Source: Flavobacterium fluvii (GTDB lineage: Bacteria > Bacteroidota > Bacteroidia > Flavobacteriales > Flavobacteriaceae). Taken from it: DNA of 40,092 bases. The notes under the pieces are model-generated. The model ran no database searches. It worked only from the letters and a program-made list of their open reading frames with translations, and had not been told where the DNA came from. Below are positions 7,491-17,343 of this stretch, piece by piece. The DNA lies in NCBI RefSeq assembly GCF_900129545.1, contig NZ_FQWB01000011.1, forward strand, positions 1 through 40,092, written 5' to 3'. Numbering within the stretch: position 1 is the stretch's first letter; each line of letters begins with the position of its first letter. The position numbers and the translations under genes were made by a program.

Positions 7491-8116
7491 GGTTAAACCT
7501 AAATCCGTATTTAAAATCATTTCTGATAAATTAAATATATATCATTTTATAAAGTTCATCCTATTTTAGACAGTTAAGTTATGGATAAAAGGAGATTTTG
7601 GACGATTTATGGGGTGTGTTTGTTGAATAAGATTGTGCGGAGATGTAAAAAAAAGGGACTTAAAATCTTTATAAAGCAAATTTTTATATCATTTTTAGTC
7701 AAATCAACAATTATATATTTTGTGTTTATGTCTCTGTCTATAAGCTTTTTGAGTTGCCCATGTTTTTGGGTAAAGTTTGGGTAAACTTTGGATTTTCGGA
7801 TTGATTTATGGTTGTGTTTGCTTGTATATATTTGTTTTATTCAAATTTCAGATTAGAATTCTATTGATGTTTTTTACAATCAAGCAATTTCAACACTAAA
7901 TTTTAAGTACGCTATTGTCCTGTTTTTTTATTTTTCTGAACAGATACAAATGTCTTTTTTTAGATTGGGAACAAAATGAATCATTAAATGGAACTCTAAA
8001 CTATTAACAATAGGTTATAGTAAAATTTAATGCCACAAACAATCTATTTGATACGAACGGACTTTATGTCTATAAAGTACTTCTATAATAACCATTTTAC
8101 AAATAAAAATTAACCA
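7491..8116. other. Long upstream region of the fasciclin gene
   Basis: No credible gene: the open frame at 7581-7784 is low complexity and runs into the repeat element. It contains the GGGTAAAGTTT/GGGTAAACTTT element, a TATATTTG box (7827-7834) and a small stem-loop, ACTTTAT-GTCT-ATAAAGT, near 8060. If the box is used, the 5' leader of the next gene is about 280 nt. Confidence 0.55.
7768..7834 (+). promoter_or_regulatory. Candidate operator and promoter of fasciclin gene
   Basis: GGGTAAAGTTT (7768-7778) is directly followed by GGGTAAACTTT (7779-7789). The overlap also reads as the inverted repeat AAAGTTT-GGGT-AAACTTT (7772-7789). TATATTTG lies at 7827-7834, 48 nt after the start of the second unit, the same distance as from the unit at 4373 to TAGTTTTG at 4421. 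The shared spacing suggests a common regulator. Confidence 0.45.
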
Positions 8117-9829
8117 ATGAAAAGATTATTAAGATTGCCAGATTTGTTGAGACTTTCTTTAGTGGTTTTGACTGCTTTAGTGTTTCAAAACTGTACTCCA
8201 GAAAAGATAAAAGAACGTACTGACGAAACTCTTAACATGACCGATTATTTAAGAGCTAATCCAGAGTATTCCATGTTCTTGGAAATTCTTAATATTACTA
8301 ATTATGCTTCATTTATGAATACTTATGGTACTTATACCTTGTTTCTTCCGACCAATGAAGCAGTGAAACAATATTTAAATGATGTAGGTGTCAGTTCATT
8401 GAAAGATGTGCCATTGGCGGACTTGCAAAATATAGCTAAAATACATATTTTGGACCAGAAAATAAATACTACCTCTTTTTCCGACGGCAAGATAGCAGCA
8501 CCGAGTATGTATGGCCAATATTTAATAACTGGAGCAGCCAACATCAATGGCGTTTCTTATACAACTGTCAATAAAACATCAAATATCGTCGCTTCCAACG
8601 TAGAAGTAGGTAATGGTGTTATTCATGTTATTGATAAAGTGTTGCGTGTTGCCGACAAGACCTTGGCGCAGACTATTGAAGCCGATGCAAATCTTTCTTT
8701 ATTTACCGAAGTTCTAAAGGCTACTGGATGGTATGACAAATTAAATCAACCTCTTTCTTATGATCCCAATAAGGAGGGGAGTCACTTGACCGTTTTGGTG
8801 CAAACCAATGAAGTGTTTAGTAAATCCGGTTTTACTACTTTGGATGCTTTAAAAGCGAAATATAGCACATCAGGAGATCCCATGAGTGCAACAGATGGTT
8901 TGAATCTATTTGTACAATACCATATAGTGCCTAAATTAAATTACCAAGCCGATTTTGCAACAACACCAGTCTTTGTAACAAAAGCACCTCTTGAAGTTAT
9001 TAGTAGCAAATTAATTAAAGGCCAGATATATTTAAATCGTGATGAGTTTGCCGGTGTACTTGAAGAAGGTGTTGCCATTGTAAGAGAACTTAGTGATATC
9101 ACCTGTTCCAATGGCGTATTACATTGTGTAGATGGACACTTCTCGATTGTAAAACGTCTTCCTATGCCTGTGTATTTTGATCTTTGTAATCAACCAGAAT
9201 TTGCGGCCAATGTAGCTAACTATAGAAAACCCGGAGGTATACAATTTGGTTATGCATTAGGTGGCTTTAGTGAAATCACTTGGGAAGGTAGTAAGACACT
9301 TAAGTTTAGCTGGGTGCCAAATAATGACGCCTGGAATGGAGATCAAGTGGAAGTTGAACGTCTTCGCCCAACAGGGCTAAAAATGGTCACCTTTACCACT
9401 CCAGTAATTATTAAAGGACGTTATAAGATTTGGGTCTCTTATCGTAGCAATGGTTCTGCTTCTAATGAAGTAAAGGCATTTTTTAATGGCGTACAACTAT
9501 CGAGAACAATAAATCTCAGAGAAACGGCAAACAATCCAAATGGGACAGGTGCCATAACAGACAGAGTACTAGAGTCTCAAGGTTATAAACGACCAATGTA
9601 TCCCTTTAAAGTCACTTCCATAAATTCTAGACTGGTTGGTATTGTTGAAGTAGAAACTACGGGGAGGCATAAATTTACTTTGCATTCAGATGCCGATGGC
9701 GGTCAAGCTTGGTTTGATGTTGTTGAATTCCGTCCTGTAGACATGGATCAGATTTGGCCAAAATTTAAAGGTGGTTTAGCAGGTGCAGGTGGATTTGTGA
9801 CTAGAGCAGAGGCTCCAACGGATAATTAA
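8117..9829 (+). CDS. Fasciclin-domain surface lipoprotein (FAS1 x2, DUF5108-like)
   Basis: 570 residues. Lipoprotein signal with the modified Cys at 26 (ALVFQNC), so anchored in a membrane, probably on the outer surface. Two FAS1 domains follow: about 38-170 (YTLFLPTNEAVKQYL, then GNGVIHVIDKVL) and about 175-345 (LTVLVQTNEVF, SNGVLHCVDG). The C-terminal region, about 350-550, is beta-rich and resembles the DUF5108 domain. Proteins of this build usually sit just after SusC/SusD pairs and are thought to bind glycan at the cell surface; here the gene stands alone between a GH2 gene and the HTCS, in its own transcription unit. Function beyond surface binding or adhesion is unknown. Confidence 0.75.
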   Translation: MKRLLRLPDLLRLSLVVLTALVFQNCTPEKIKERTDETLNMTDYLRANPEYSMFLEILNITNYASFMNTYGTYTLFLPTNEAVKQYLNDVGVSSLKDVPLADLQNIAKIHILDQKINTTSFSDGKIAAPSMYGQYLITGAANINGVSYTTVNKTSNIVASNVEVGNGVIHVIDKVLRVADKTLAQTIEADANLSLFTEVLKATGWYDKLNQPLSYDPNKEGSHLTVLVQTNEVFSKSGFTTLDALKAKYSTSGDPMSATDGLNLFVQYHIVPKLNYQADFATTPVFVTKAPLEVISSKLIKGQIYLNRDEFAGVLEEGVAIVRELSDITCSNGVLHCVDGHFSIVKRLPMPVYFDLCNQPEFAANVANYRKPGGIQFGYALGGFSEITWEGSKTLKFSWVPNNDAWNGDQVEVERLRPTGLKMVTFTTPVIIKGRYKIWVSYRSNGSASNEVKAFFNGVQLSRTINLRETANNPNGTGAITDRVLESQGYKRPMYPFKVTSINSRLVGIVEVETTGRHKFTLHSDADGGQAWFDVVEFRPVDMDQIWPKFKGGLAGAGGFVTRAEAPTDN

Positions 9830-9942
9830 TTAAAACCCTATGGGTACTGCGACCTAGTGTTGAAATCAGCATCAACAAGACGTTTTAGAAAATAGTGTCG
9901 AAAGATAATAGGAGAGACTATCGTACAGATTTTTAAATTTAA

Positions 9943-9980
9943 ATAACCCTATAATAGATAGAAATCTATTATAGGGTTAT
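9943..9980. terminator. 17-bp perfect hairpin after fasciclin gene
   Basis: ATAACCCTATAATAGAT (9943-9959), loop AGAA, and its exact complement (9964-9980). There is no long T tract, but the position between two co-directional genes fits a transcript end or mRNA-stabilising hairpin. Confidence 0.6.
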
Positions 9981-10133
9981 AGTTTACAAAAAAAGGTAAA
10001 GTAATGAAGACTTAATTTTTTTTAATCTTTATTGCTAGATTTGTGATTAATATCGTGTAACATACTTCAGGTAGTTCTTTATATCATATTGATATAGCCT
10101 TACTATTTGCAAGTTGAATTTCGTCTTGAAAAA

Positions 10134-13100
10134 ATGTTTGGAAAGTCATTTGTTTTATTTTGTTTCTTGCTTTTCAATTTGTCTGTATCAAATTGTTTGG
10201 GGCAAGACCTTTTTTTTGAAAAAATTTCCAGTCGAGAAGTAACTCCCGTCACTCAAATACATGGTATTGCCAAAGATTCCATAGGGTATATTTGGTTTGG
10301 AAGTTGGAATGGGGTTTATCGTTATGATGGAAAAACATTTGACTTTTTTTACCACAATCCAAAAGACAAAAATTCATTACCCAATAATCGAATACGCAAT
10401 ATTGTTTCCGACAAGAAATTAGGGCTTTGGTTTTTTACCTTCGACAGAAAATATGTGCGATTTAATTATCAGTTAAATTCGTTTAAAATTGTTGCCGATA
10501 CTAAAGTACCCAAGATTATAATTGAGAAGCTGGGCACCAAATCAAATGAGTTAAATAAAAACCGAATTGTAAATGGGAAAAGGTATATTTTATCTTCACA
10601 CCTTTTTACTTCCCAGGATATAAAAACAGGTAAAAAATATCGTTATACGGCCAGCATCAATCGTCCAGGACAATTATTGGATGATTTTATCACTGATTTT
10701 TTTATAGATGATGAAAATATTATTTGGCTGGGCACCAGAGGAGGTAGTGTGTATAAAGCCAATCCAAACAGAGATCCTTTTGAATTACATTACACTTATA
10801 GAAAGGATATTAAAGACACACAATTAGCTACTGTTAAAGCCATTTTAGAAGTAGATAATAAACTATGGTTGGGCACTGATGACGGAATACTGATTTATAA
10901 TAAAGAAGGGTTGGATTACAATCATCCTTTTTATAAATCGAATAGCCAAGTTAAGAATGCGCGTAGTTTTTTTAAGGATAATAAAGGCAGAATTTGGATA
11001 GGTGGTCGCAACGGATTGGAATGCTATGATCCCAAAAGCAATCAATGCAAGGTTGTAATCAATAAGACACTATGTCCAAAGTTGGAAAATTGGTCCGTGT
11101 ATGCCTTGGAAGTATCCGGGAATACTAATTTGTGGGTAGGGTTGTACAACGGTATTGCTTGTATCAATCTAGCCAATGATACAATCAGCTTTCATAATTT
11201 AGCCGGTACAATCCATAATGGCAGTGTCATGGATATTTTATCCGTTGACGGTCGTGAATTGTGGTTGGCAACCGAGGGAAGCGGCGTTATTCGATTAAAA
11301 ATAAATGCCAAGGGGAAAATCTATGATAAATTAGCGCTAAATACTTTTGACAAGCATCTTGAAAATAATATTTCAGGAAATATTGTTTATGCCCTGCATA
11401 GAGACAAACGAGGAGCAATTTGGGTTGGTTCCAGTGAAGGACTGAATAAAATTTACACGAACACCAATCCGATGCGAATTGAAAAAGTACAATTACAATC
11501 GGATAGTCCCAGTATTTATATTTCTTCCATAACAGACGATGTCAAAGGAAATCTTTGGATAGCCCATAAACAAGGCGTTTCCATGATTGATGTTGCCACG
11601 AACAAAATTTCCAATTATAGAAAAGAAGACCAGTTTGGATCATGGACTTTTACAGAAAGAGCTTTTTATAAGAATCCAGCAAACCAGAAAATATATTTTG
11701 GGGATCAAAATGGTTATCTTTCTTTTCGTCCAAATGAAATCAAAACGAATTCCGTTAATGACAAATTGATTTTCAAAACCTTGTATTTGTCCAATGAAAA
11801 AGTGATTCCGATGGATACCATCAACGGGCAAACGGTTTTGAACAAAGATTTATCGCAAACCCAATTGATTGAGTTGGATTATGAAAATAGAAGTTTCACA
11901 ATAGAATTAGCTTCATTTAATTATGGCAACACGAACAAGATGGTTTATGAATATATCTTGGAAGGCTATGAAGACAAATGGACGAAGACCAATAGCAGTA
12001 AAATTACGTATAATAAACTACCTCCGGGTGATTATGTTTTCAAGGCTCGTGTTGTTTCTCCAAATGACACAAAATCGCCAATAAGGGTATTGGAGATTGA
12101 TGTAAATGCGCCTTGGTATGGAACCTGGTGGGCTAAAATGTTTTTTTTAGGCTTGTTGGCAGCAATAGTTTTTTGGCTTTTTAAGGCTATATTGTATCGG
12201 GATCGTTTGAGAAACGAAATTAAAATGGAACGTCTTAATGTTGAAAGACAGGAATCTTTAAACAAAGAGAAAATAGAATTTTTTACCAATATTTCCCATG
12301 ATTTAAAAACGCCATTATCCCTGATTGCCGATCCTTTAAAACGCATTCAGGACAATAAAGTGGCACCGGAAGACAAAGAAATTTATTTTTCCATTGTCAA
12401 TAGAAATATAAATTATTTGACCAAGTTGATTCACCAAATATTGGATTTCCGTAAATCGGAGATGGGTAAACTGAAATTAAATCCCACAGATCAAAATTTC
12501 AACCTTTTTATAGAAGAATGCTATACTTCGTTTCAATTTATAGCTGTAAAGCGAAATATAACACTTAGGCTTCAGATAGACAAAACGCCTTTGTATTGTT
12601 CTTTGGATTTTGAAAAAGCACAACAGATTATTGTGAACATAGTCTCCAATGCTTTTCAATATACCTCAGACGGAGGATTAGTGATGCTTTCTGCGGGTCT
12701 TAATAAGGAAAAACAGGCTTTGGAAATAGTGGTTGAAGACAATGGAGTGGGGATAAATGCGGCCGAATTAGAAAAAATATTCGAACCATTCAACACTATT
12801 GGGTCTAGTCCTTATCATGGATATTCCTCCGGAATTGGATTGTCTTTAACAAGAAATTTAATTGAGCTTTTAAAGGGAACGATATCAATAGAGAGTACTC
12901 CTGATAAAGGAACTAAAGTAATGATCAGCCTGCCTTATATTACAGCTACAATGGAGGATAGTACTCCTGTTAAAGTTGAAGAGAATTATCAAAATAAGGA
13001 TAATCAGGAAAAGGATACGGAACAAACTTCTTTTGAAAGTGCCAAGCCTACGTTGCTTATTGTAGAAGACAACCTGGATGTGCAAACTTATTTGAATAAA

Positions 13101-13790
13101 GAATTAGGGAAAGAATATTCCTTGATTCAGGAATATGATGGAAAGAAAGGACTTGAGGCTGCGATAAAGTACATACCGGATATTATTGTTTCCGATATTA
13201 TGATGCCGGAAATGCAGGGAACAGAATTTTGCAAGGAACTTAAAGGCAATAAAAACACCAGCCATATTCCGCTAATTTTTTTAACGGCGAAAGGCTCTGA
13301 TGAAAACCAAATTGAAGGATATAATCTGGGAGCAGAGGCTTATGTCATGAAACCGTTTAATGTAGATGTTTTAAATGCACAGATAAAAAGTGTGTTAGAG
13401 AACAGAAACATTTTGCAAAACAGGCTTGCGGGTATCAAAAAGATTGACCAATTGCAACAAGAGGTAACAGATTTGGATAATGATTTTCTTAAAAAAATGA
13501 TTGAAATAATTACTCTCAATATAGAAGAAACTGATTTTAGCGCTGAGGAATTGGCACAAGCATTGGGTATTAACGAAAGACAGCTGTACCGTAAAATGAA
13601 AGGAATATCTGGAAACACGGTTCATGAATTTGTTACCAAAGTTAGAATGAATAAGGCCGAAGAGCTTCTCAAGAATTCGGATTTAAGTATATCGCAGATT
13701 GCCTATAAGGTTGGTTACTCAGAACCTTCAAATTTTTCACGTACTTTTTCTAAACATTATGGTTGTAGTCCTTCACAGTATTTAAAATAA
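10134..13790 (+). CDS. Hybrid two-component system regulator (HTCS)
   Basis: 1218 residues from ATG 10134; the open frame starts at a TTG at 10107, but the ATG is followed directly by a good signal peptide (MFGKSFVLFCFLLFNL). Order: periplasmic two-propeller region of repeated WFGSWNGVYRYD-type blades (about 30-590), Y_Y_Y domain (about 590-665, with LEGYEDKWTKT), one membrane segment (WAKMFFLGLLAAIVFWLFK), histidine kinase with H722 in NISHDLKTPLS, ATPase (VEDNGVGI), receiver with phospho-acceptor D1021 in IIVSDIMMPE, and a C-terminal AraC-type HTH (about 1115-1218, KVGYSEPSNFSRTF). All key residues are present. HTCS proteins sense an oligosaccharide in the periplasm and activate the linked locus. 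The tandem TGTCGG repeats before three units are its likely targets (inference). Confidence 0.92.
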   Translation: MFGKSFVLFCFLLFNLSVSNCLGQDLFFEKISSREVTPVTQIHGIAKDSIGYIWFGSWNGVYRYDGKTFDFFYHNPKDKNSLPNNRIRNIVSDKKLGLWFFTFDRKYVRFNYQLNSFKIVADTKVPKIIIEKLGTKSNELNKNRIVNGKRYILSSHLFTSQDIKTGKKYRYTASINRPGQLLDDFITDFFIDDENIIWLGTRGGSVYKANPNRDPFELHYTYRKDIKDTQLATVKAILEVDNKLWLGTDDGILIYNKEGLDYNHPFYKSNSQVKNARSFFKDNKGRIWIGGRNGLECYDPKSNQCKVVINKTLCPKLENWSVYALEVSGNTNLWVGLYNGIACINLANDTISFHNLAGTIHNGSVMDILSVDGRELWLATEGSGVIRLKINAKGKIYDKLALNTFDKHLENNISGNIVYALHRDKRGAIWVGSSEGLNKIYTNTNPMRIEKVQLQSDSPSIYISSITDDVKGNLWIAHKQGVSMIDVATNKISNYRKEDQFGSWTFTERAFYKNPANQKIYFGDQNGYLSFRPNEIKTNSVNDKLIFKTLYLSNEKVIPMDTINGQTVLNKDLSQTQLIELDYENRSFTIELASFNYGNTNKMVYEYILEGYEDKWTKTNSSKITYNKLPPGDYVFKARVVSPNDTKSPIRVLEIDVNAPWYGTWWAKMFFLGLLAAIVFWLFKAILYRDRLRNEIKMERLNVERQESLNKEKIEFFTNISHDLKTPLSLIADPLKRIQDNKVAPEDKEIYFSIVNRNINYLTKLIHQILDFRKSEMGKLKLNPTDQNFNLFIEECYTSFQFIAVKRNITLRLQIDKTPLYCSLDFEKAQQIIVNIVSNAFQYTSDGGLVMLSAGLNKEKQALEIVVEDNGVGINAAELEKIFEPFNTIGSSPYHGYSSGIGLSLTRNLIELLKGTISIESTPDKGTKVMISLPYITATMEDSTPVKVEENYQNKDNQEKDTEQTSFESAKPTLLIVEDNLDVQTYLNKELGKEYSLIQEYDGKKGLEAAIKYIPDIIVSDIMMPEMQGTEFCKELKGNKNTSHIPLIFLTAKGSDENQIEGYNLGAEAYVMKPFNVDVLNAQIKSVLENRNILQNRLAGIKKIDQLQQEVTDLDNDFLKKMIEIITLNIEETDFSAEELAQALGINERQLYRKMKGISGNTVHEFVTKVRMNKAEELLKNSDLSISQIAYKVGYSEPSNFSRTFSKHYGCSPSQYLK

Positions 13791-14066
13791 TTTGTAATAA
13801 TCTGTGATAAAATTTATGGTTAAAGTAGTACTTTTTGAGGTTTGGTTATCTCTGTTTTTTTACTGCTTTAGAATCTGCTGAATCTGCGTGAAAATGATGG
13901 CATGGAGATTTGTCCTATTTTTTAAAATTTTACTCTTGTTTTGTAATGTTAGGTTGCCAAATTCAGGAGTCATAGCTAATTTTACCCAACTATATTCTAG
14001 TTGTTTCTTTCACTTTTAGTTTCTTTTTCTGTCAGATTGAGCTATTTTATATCTTATTTAGTGATT

Positions 14067-14131
14067 TGTCGGAATATGAATAGTAATGTCGGTTTATGAT
14101 AATTCAAAATAAGGCAAGGAATCTAAATTTG
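14067..14131 (+). promoter_or_regulatory. HTCS-type operator and promoter, GH2 copy A
   Basis: TGTCGG at 14067 and 14087 (period 20, each followed by an AT-rich TGAnTA-like tail) precede TAAATTTG at 14124-14131. The second repeat begins exactly 37 nt before the box, as at the two other sites. No TTG lies at the expected -33 position, which suits an activator-dependent promoter. Confidence 0.7.
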
Positions 14132-14200
14132 TAAATGCGTATAGCAATGAATGCGCCATATAAGATAGATTAACAGATTAAAACAATAACAATTTAACAA

Positions 14201-17191
14201 ATGAATTTGAAAGGAGTTTTATACGCATTCAGTTTTGTAATGCTGTTTGCAAATACAGTAAGTGCACAGGACAATAAATCAGTTAAGGAAAAATACAACT
14301 TTAATTACGGTTGGAAATTAAATGTTGGTGCTGTTGAAGAAGCTGAAAAGCCAGGGTTTAATGATCAAAAATGGACAGTTGTCAATCTTCCCTATGCCTG
14401 GAATCAAGCCGAGGCGTTTAAAAATGATATAAGGGACTTGTCCACAGGAATTGCCTGGTATCGCAAGACCTTTCAATTGCCCAAAGATTCTAATGACAAG
14501 AAAGTTTTTATCGAGTTTGAAGGAGTTCGTCAAATGGGAGAAGTATATCTTAACGGCACATTTATAGGGCGACATGAAAATGGGGTAATGGCTTTTGGTT
14601 TCGACTTGACTCCTTATGTAAAACCGTATCCACAGGAAAACGTGATTGCAGTAAAAACGGATAATGATTGGGAGTATAAAGAGAAGCTTACAGAATCCGA
14701 ATTCCAGTGGAACAATATAAGATTTAATGCCAATTATGGAGGTATTCCAAAGAATGTGTTTTTGCATATTAAATCCAAGGTATATCAAACCCTTCCTCTT
14801 TTTTCTGCATTGGGAACAACAGGAACTTATGTGTACGCAACAGATTTTAATATTACTCAAAAGAAGGCGGTTATCAATGTTTCTTCTCAGGTAAAGAATG
14901 AACTTTCAATACCCGTTAAAGCGCAATTGAAAGTAAACGTGGTGGATATGCAAGGGAAAGAAGTAGCTTCCTTTTTGGGAGATTCATATACCGTAAATGC
15001 AAATGAAAAAACGGATTTGAAAGCATCCAAAGCCTTGAGTAATTTGAATTTTTGGAGCTGGGGCTATGGTTATTTATACACTGTTACTTCTGAAGTATTG
15101 GTTGACAATAAATCAGTTGATAAAGTTGTTATTCGCACAGGATTCCGTAAATCCAAATTCGAAAAAGGAATGGTGTATCTGAACGACCGAATAATTCAAA
15201 TGAAAGGTTATGCGCAACGAACCAGCAACGAATGGCCTTCGGTGGGAATGTCTGTTCCGGCCTGGATGAGTGATTACAGCAATAGTCTGATGGTAAAGAG
15301 CAACGGAAATCTGGTACGATGGATGCACGTGACTCCTTGGAAACAAGACATTGAATCCTGCGACAGGGTAGGTTTGATACAGGCGATGCCAGCTGGAGAT
15401 TCAGAGCAGGATGCTAAAGGGAGGCAATGGGGACACCGTACCGAGTTGATGCGAGATGCCATTATATACAATCGCAACAATCCAAGTATTTTATTTTACG
15501 AATCAGGAAATGAAAGTATTTCGGAGGAGCATATGAAAGAAATGCTGGCTATCAGAAATACTTATGATCCTTATGGAGGCCGTGCCATAGGATGCAGGGA
15601 AATGCTGGACAGCAAAACAGCTGAATACGGAGGGGAAATGCTGTACATCAACAAAAGTGCAAAACACCCTTTGTGGGCTATGGAATACAGCAGGGACGAA
15701 GGCCTGCGTAAATTTTGGGATGAATTTACACCGCCTTATCATAAAAATGGAACTGGAGGAACCACCCCTCAAAATTCTATTGGTGCAAAAGCAGTAAGTG
15801 ATGCCACTGCATATAACCGTAATCAGGACACGCATGCCATTGAAAATGTAAAGCGGTGGTATGATTATTGGGAAATGCGTCCAGGTACCGGAGAGCGTGT
15901 GAGTTCAGGAGGAGTCAATATTGTTTTTAGTGATTCCAATACGCATTACAGAGGACAGGAAAATTACAGAAGAAGCGGTGAAGTCGATGCGATGCGGATT
16001 CCAAAAGATAATTTTTATGCCCATCAGGTAATTTGGGACGGCTGGGTGGATACCGAAAAACCTCAGGCACATATTGTGGGACATTGGAATTATGAAAAAG
16101 AACTAATCAAAGATATTACGGTAATTTCTTCTGCCGATGCAGTAGAACTGTTTGTCAACAATGTAAGTCTGGGTAAAGGAACACAAAGCAAAAGGTTTTT
16201 GTTTACATTCAAAGGTGTTCAGTTCAAACCAGGAACTATCAAAGCTGTTGGCTACAATAAATCAGGAAAACAAGTTTGTGAAAACGAAATTAAAACCGCA
16301 GGACAGCCTTTTGCTCTTAAATTAAGTAAAATAGAAAGACCGGGAGGAACTTTGGCGAATGCTAATGATTTAGTTATTGTGCAAGTGGAAGTTGTGGATG
16401 ATAAGGGAAACCGCTGTCCTACCGCGCTGGATATGATCGATTTTGAAGTAAAAGGGCAGGGTACTTTTGTGGGCGGTATTGCTCAGGGGCCAGATAATTA
16501 TATTGGAGCCAGCAGTCTTCCTGTAGAATGCGGCGTGAATCGAATTATGGTGAAATCTACGGAAACAGAGGGGTCAATTACTATTAAAGCTTCTTCAGGT
16601 TCGCTAAAAAGTGATGCGATTTCTGTTAAAACAGTAAAAACCGATTTAGGGAAATTGTCTATGAATCTGCCGAATGAAAATCTGCCGTCTTTTACAGAAA
16701 AAGGACCAACTCCTGCAACTCCATCTTTCAAAAAAACGAGACTGCCGATAGCGATTGCTAGGGCTACAACCGATTCGAATCAAGCTGATGCCTTTAAAAG
16801 CTATGATGATAATGAATTAACAGAATGGTCTTATGGAAAAGGTGACAATGCAATGATTGAATACGAATTAGAGCGTGAAGCCAATATCAATCAGGTAGTG
16901 ATGAAACTTGCCGGATGGAAAAGCAAAAAATATCCAATTCGAATTTTAGTGGACAATAAAAAAGTATTTGAAGGTTCTACGCCTCTTAGTTTGGGATATG
17001 TAACCTTAGACGTTACACCAACCAAAGGTAAAAAGGTACAAATAGAGCTGTTGGGAAAAGCTAAAAAGAGTGATGCCATTAAACTGGTGGAAGTTACCGG
17101 AAAAGTAGATCAGGCAGGCTTAAAAGAAGGCGGTGAAACTATACAGCGATTACCAATCATCGAAGTAGAATTTTATGAACCCATTCGTTAG
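14201..17191 (+). CDS. GH2 glycosidase, copy A (intact acid/base)
   Basis: 996 residues with a signal peptide 1-22 (TVSAQ). Order: sugar-binding domain (about 30-195, MGEVYLNGTFIGRHENG), Ig-like domain (about 200-316), TIM barrel (about 320-620), DUF4982-like domain (about 630-705), Ig/invasin-like domain (about 715-815) and a discoidin-like F5/8 type C domain (about 845-965). Acid/base E438 lies in YESGNESIS, the same GNES string as in E. coli LacZ; the nucleophile is E495 in MEYSRDEG. Predicted to be an active exo-acting GH2, most likely on beta-galactosyl or a related side-chain sugar; specificity is not readable. Roughly 88-90% identical to copy B, which lacks the acid/base Glu. Preceded by the TGTCGG operator and followed by a terminator. 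Confidence 0.87.
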   Translation: MNLKGVLYAFSFVMLFANTVSAQDNKSVKEKYNFNYGWKLNVGAVEEAEKPGFNDQKWTVVNLPYAWNQAEAFKNDIRDLSTGIAWYRKTFQLPKDSNDKKVFIEFEGVRQMGEVYLNGTFIGRHENGVMAFGFDLTPYVKPYPQENVIAVKTDNDWEYKEKLTESEFQWNNIRFNANYGGIPKNVFLHIKSKVYQTLPLFSALGTTGTYVYATDFNITQKKAVINVSSQVKNELSIPVKAQLKVNVVDMQGKEVASFLGDSYTVNANEKTDLKASKALSNLNFWSWGYGYLYTVTSEVLVDNKSVDKVVIRTGFRKSKFEKGMVYLNDRIIQMKGYAQRTSNEWPSVGMSVPAWMSDYSNSLMVKSNGNLVRWMHVTPWKQDIESCDRVGLIQAMPAGDSEQDAKGRQWGHRTELMRDAIIYNRNNPSILFYESGNESISEEHMKEMLAIRNTYDPYGGRAIGCREMLDSKTAEYGGEMLYINKSAKHPLWAMEYSRDEGLRKFWDEFTPPYHKNGTGGTTPQNSIGAKAVSDATAYNRNQDTHAIENVKRWYDYWEMRPGTGERVSSGGVNIVFSDSNTHYRGQENYRRSGEVDAMRIPKDNFYAHQVIWDGWVDTEKPQAHIVGHWNYEKELIKDITVISSADAVELFVNNVSLGKGTQSKRFLFTFKGVQFKPGTIKAVGYNKSGKQVCENEIKTAGQPFALKLSKIERPGGTLANANDLVIVQVEVVDDKGNRCPTALDMIDFEVKGQGTFVGGIAQGPDNYIGASSLPVECGVNRIMVKSTETEGSITIKASSGSLKSDAISVKTVKTDLGKLSMNLPNENLPSFTEKGPTPATPSFKKTRLPIAIARATTDSNQADAFKSYDDNELTEWSYGKGDNAMIEYELEREANINQVVMKLAGWKSKKYPIRILVDNKKVFEGSTPLSLGYVTLDVTPTKGKKVQIELLGKAKKSDAIKLVEVTGKVDQAGLKEGGETIQRLPIIEVEFYEPIR

Positions 17192-17221
17192 TCAATTTTA
17201 CGATTGCAATAAAAAGATTAT

Positions 17222-17235
17222 ATAGTGTACACTAT
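17222..17235. promoter_or_regulatory. 14-bp perfect palindrome
   Basis: ATAGTGTACACTAT lies between the GH2 copy A stop codon and its terminator, about 110 nt before the phosphofructokinase start. It could be an operator for the downstream genes, but no clear promoter box follows it. Confidence 0.3.
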
Positions 17236-17276
17236 TTTGTGAATTAAAATTTAAAAAATTAGGTTATTAGTTAGTT

Positions 17277-17318
17277 GCCTATCAGGTATATTGGTAGTAC
17301 TCTGGTAGGCTTTTTTTT
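17277..17318 (+). terminator. Terminator between GH2 copy A and pfp
   Basis: GCCTATCAG and CTGGTAGGC pair (one wobble) around a 15-nt loop and are followed by eight T. The next start codon is only 26 nt downstream and I see no promoter in between, so the following genes probably depend on read-through. Confidence 0.8.
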
Positions 17319-17343
17319 GATTTGTAAAAAAATAAAAAAATAT

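Larger units (their letters stand above)
13850..17191 (+). repeat. Duplicated 3.3-kb segment, copy A
   Basis: From about 350 bp before the start codon to the stop codon of the GH2 gene, this matches 20247-23580 at a nearly constant offset of 6.39 kb. Similarity ends at the stop codon. The upstream part includes a worn version of the AATCTGCGTG hairpin (13871-13921), the stretch TTCTGTCAGATTGAGC and the TGTCGG operator. Confidence 0.85.

Noticed and set aside
7581..7784. 67-residue open frame between GH2 and fasciclin genes
   Set aside because: Low-complexity, basic then hydrophobic, and it ends inside the GGGTAAA element; no family recognised.
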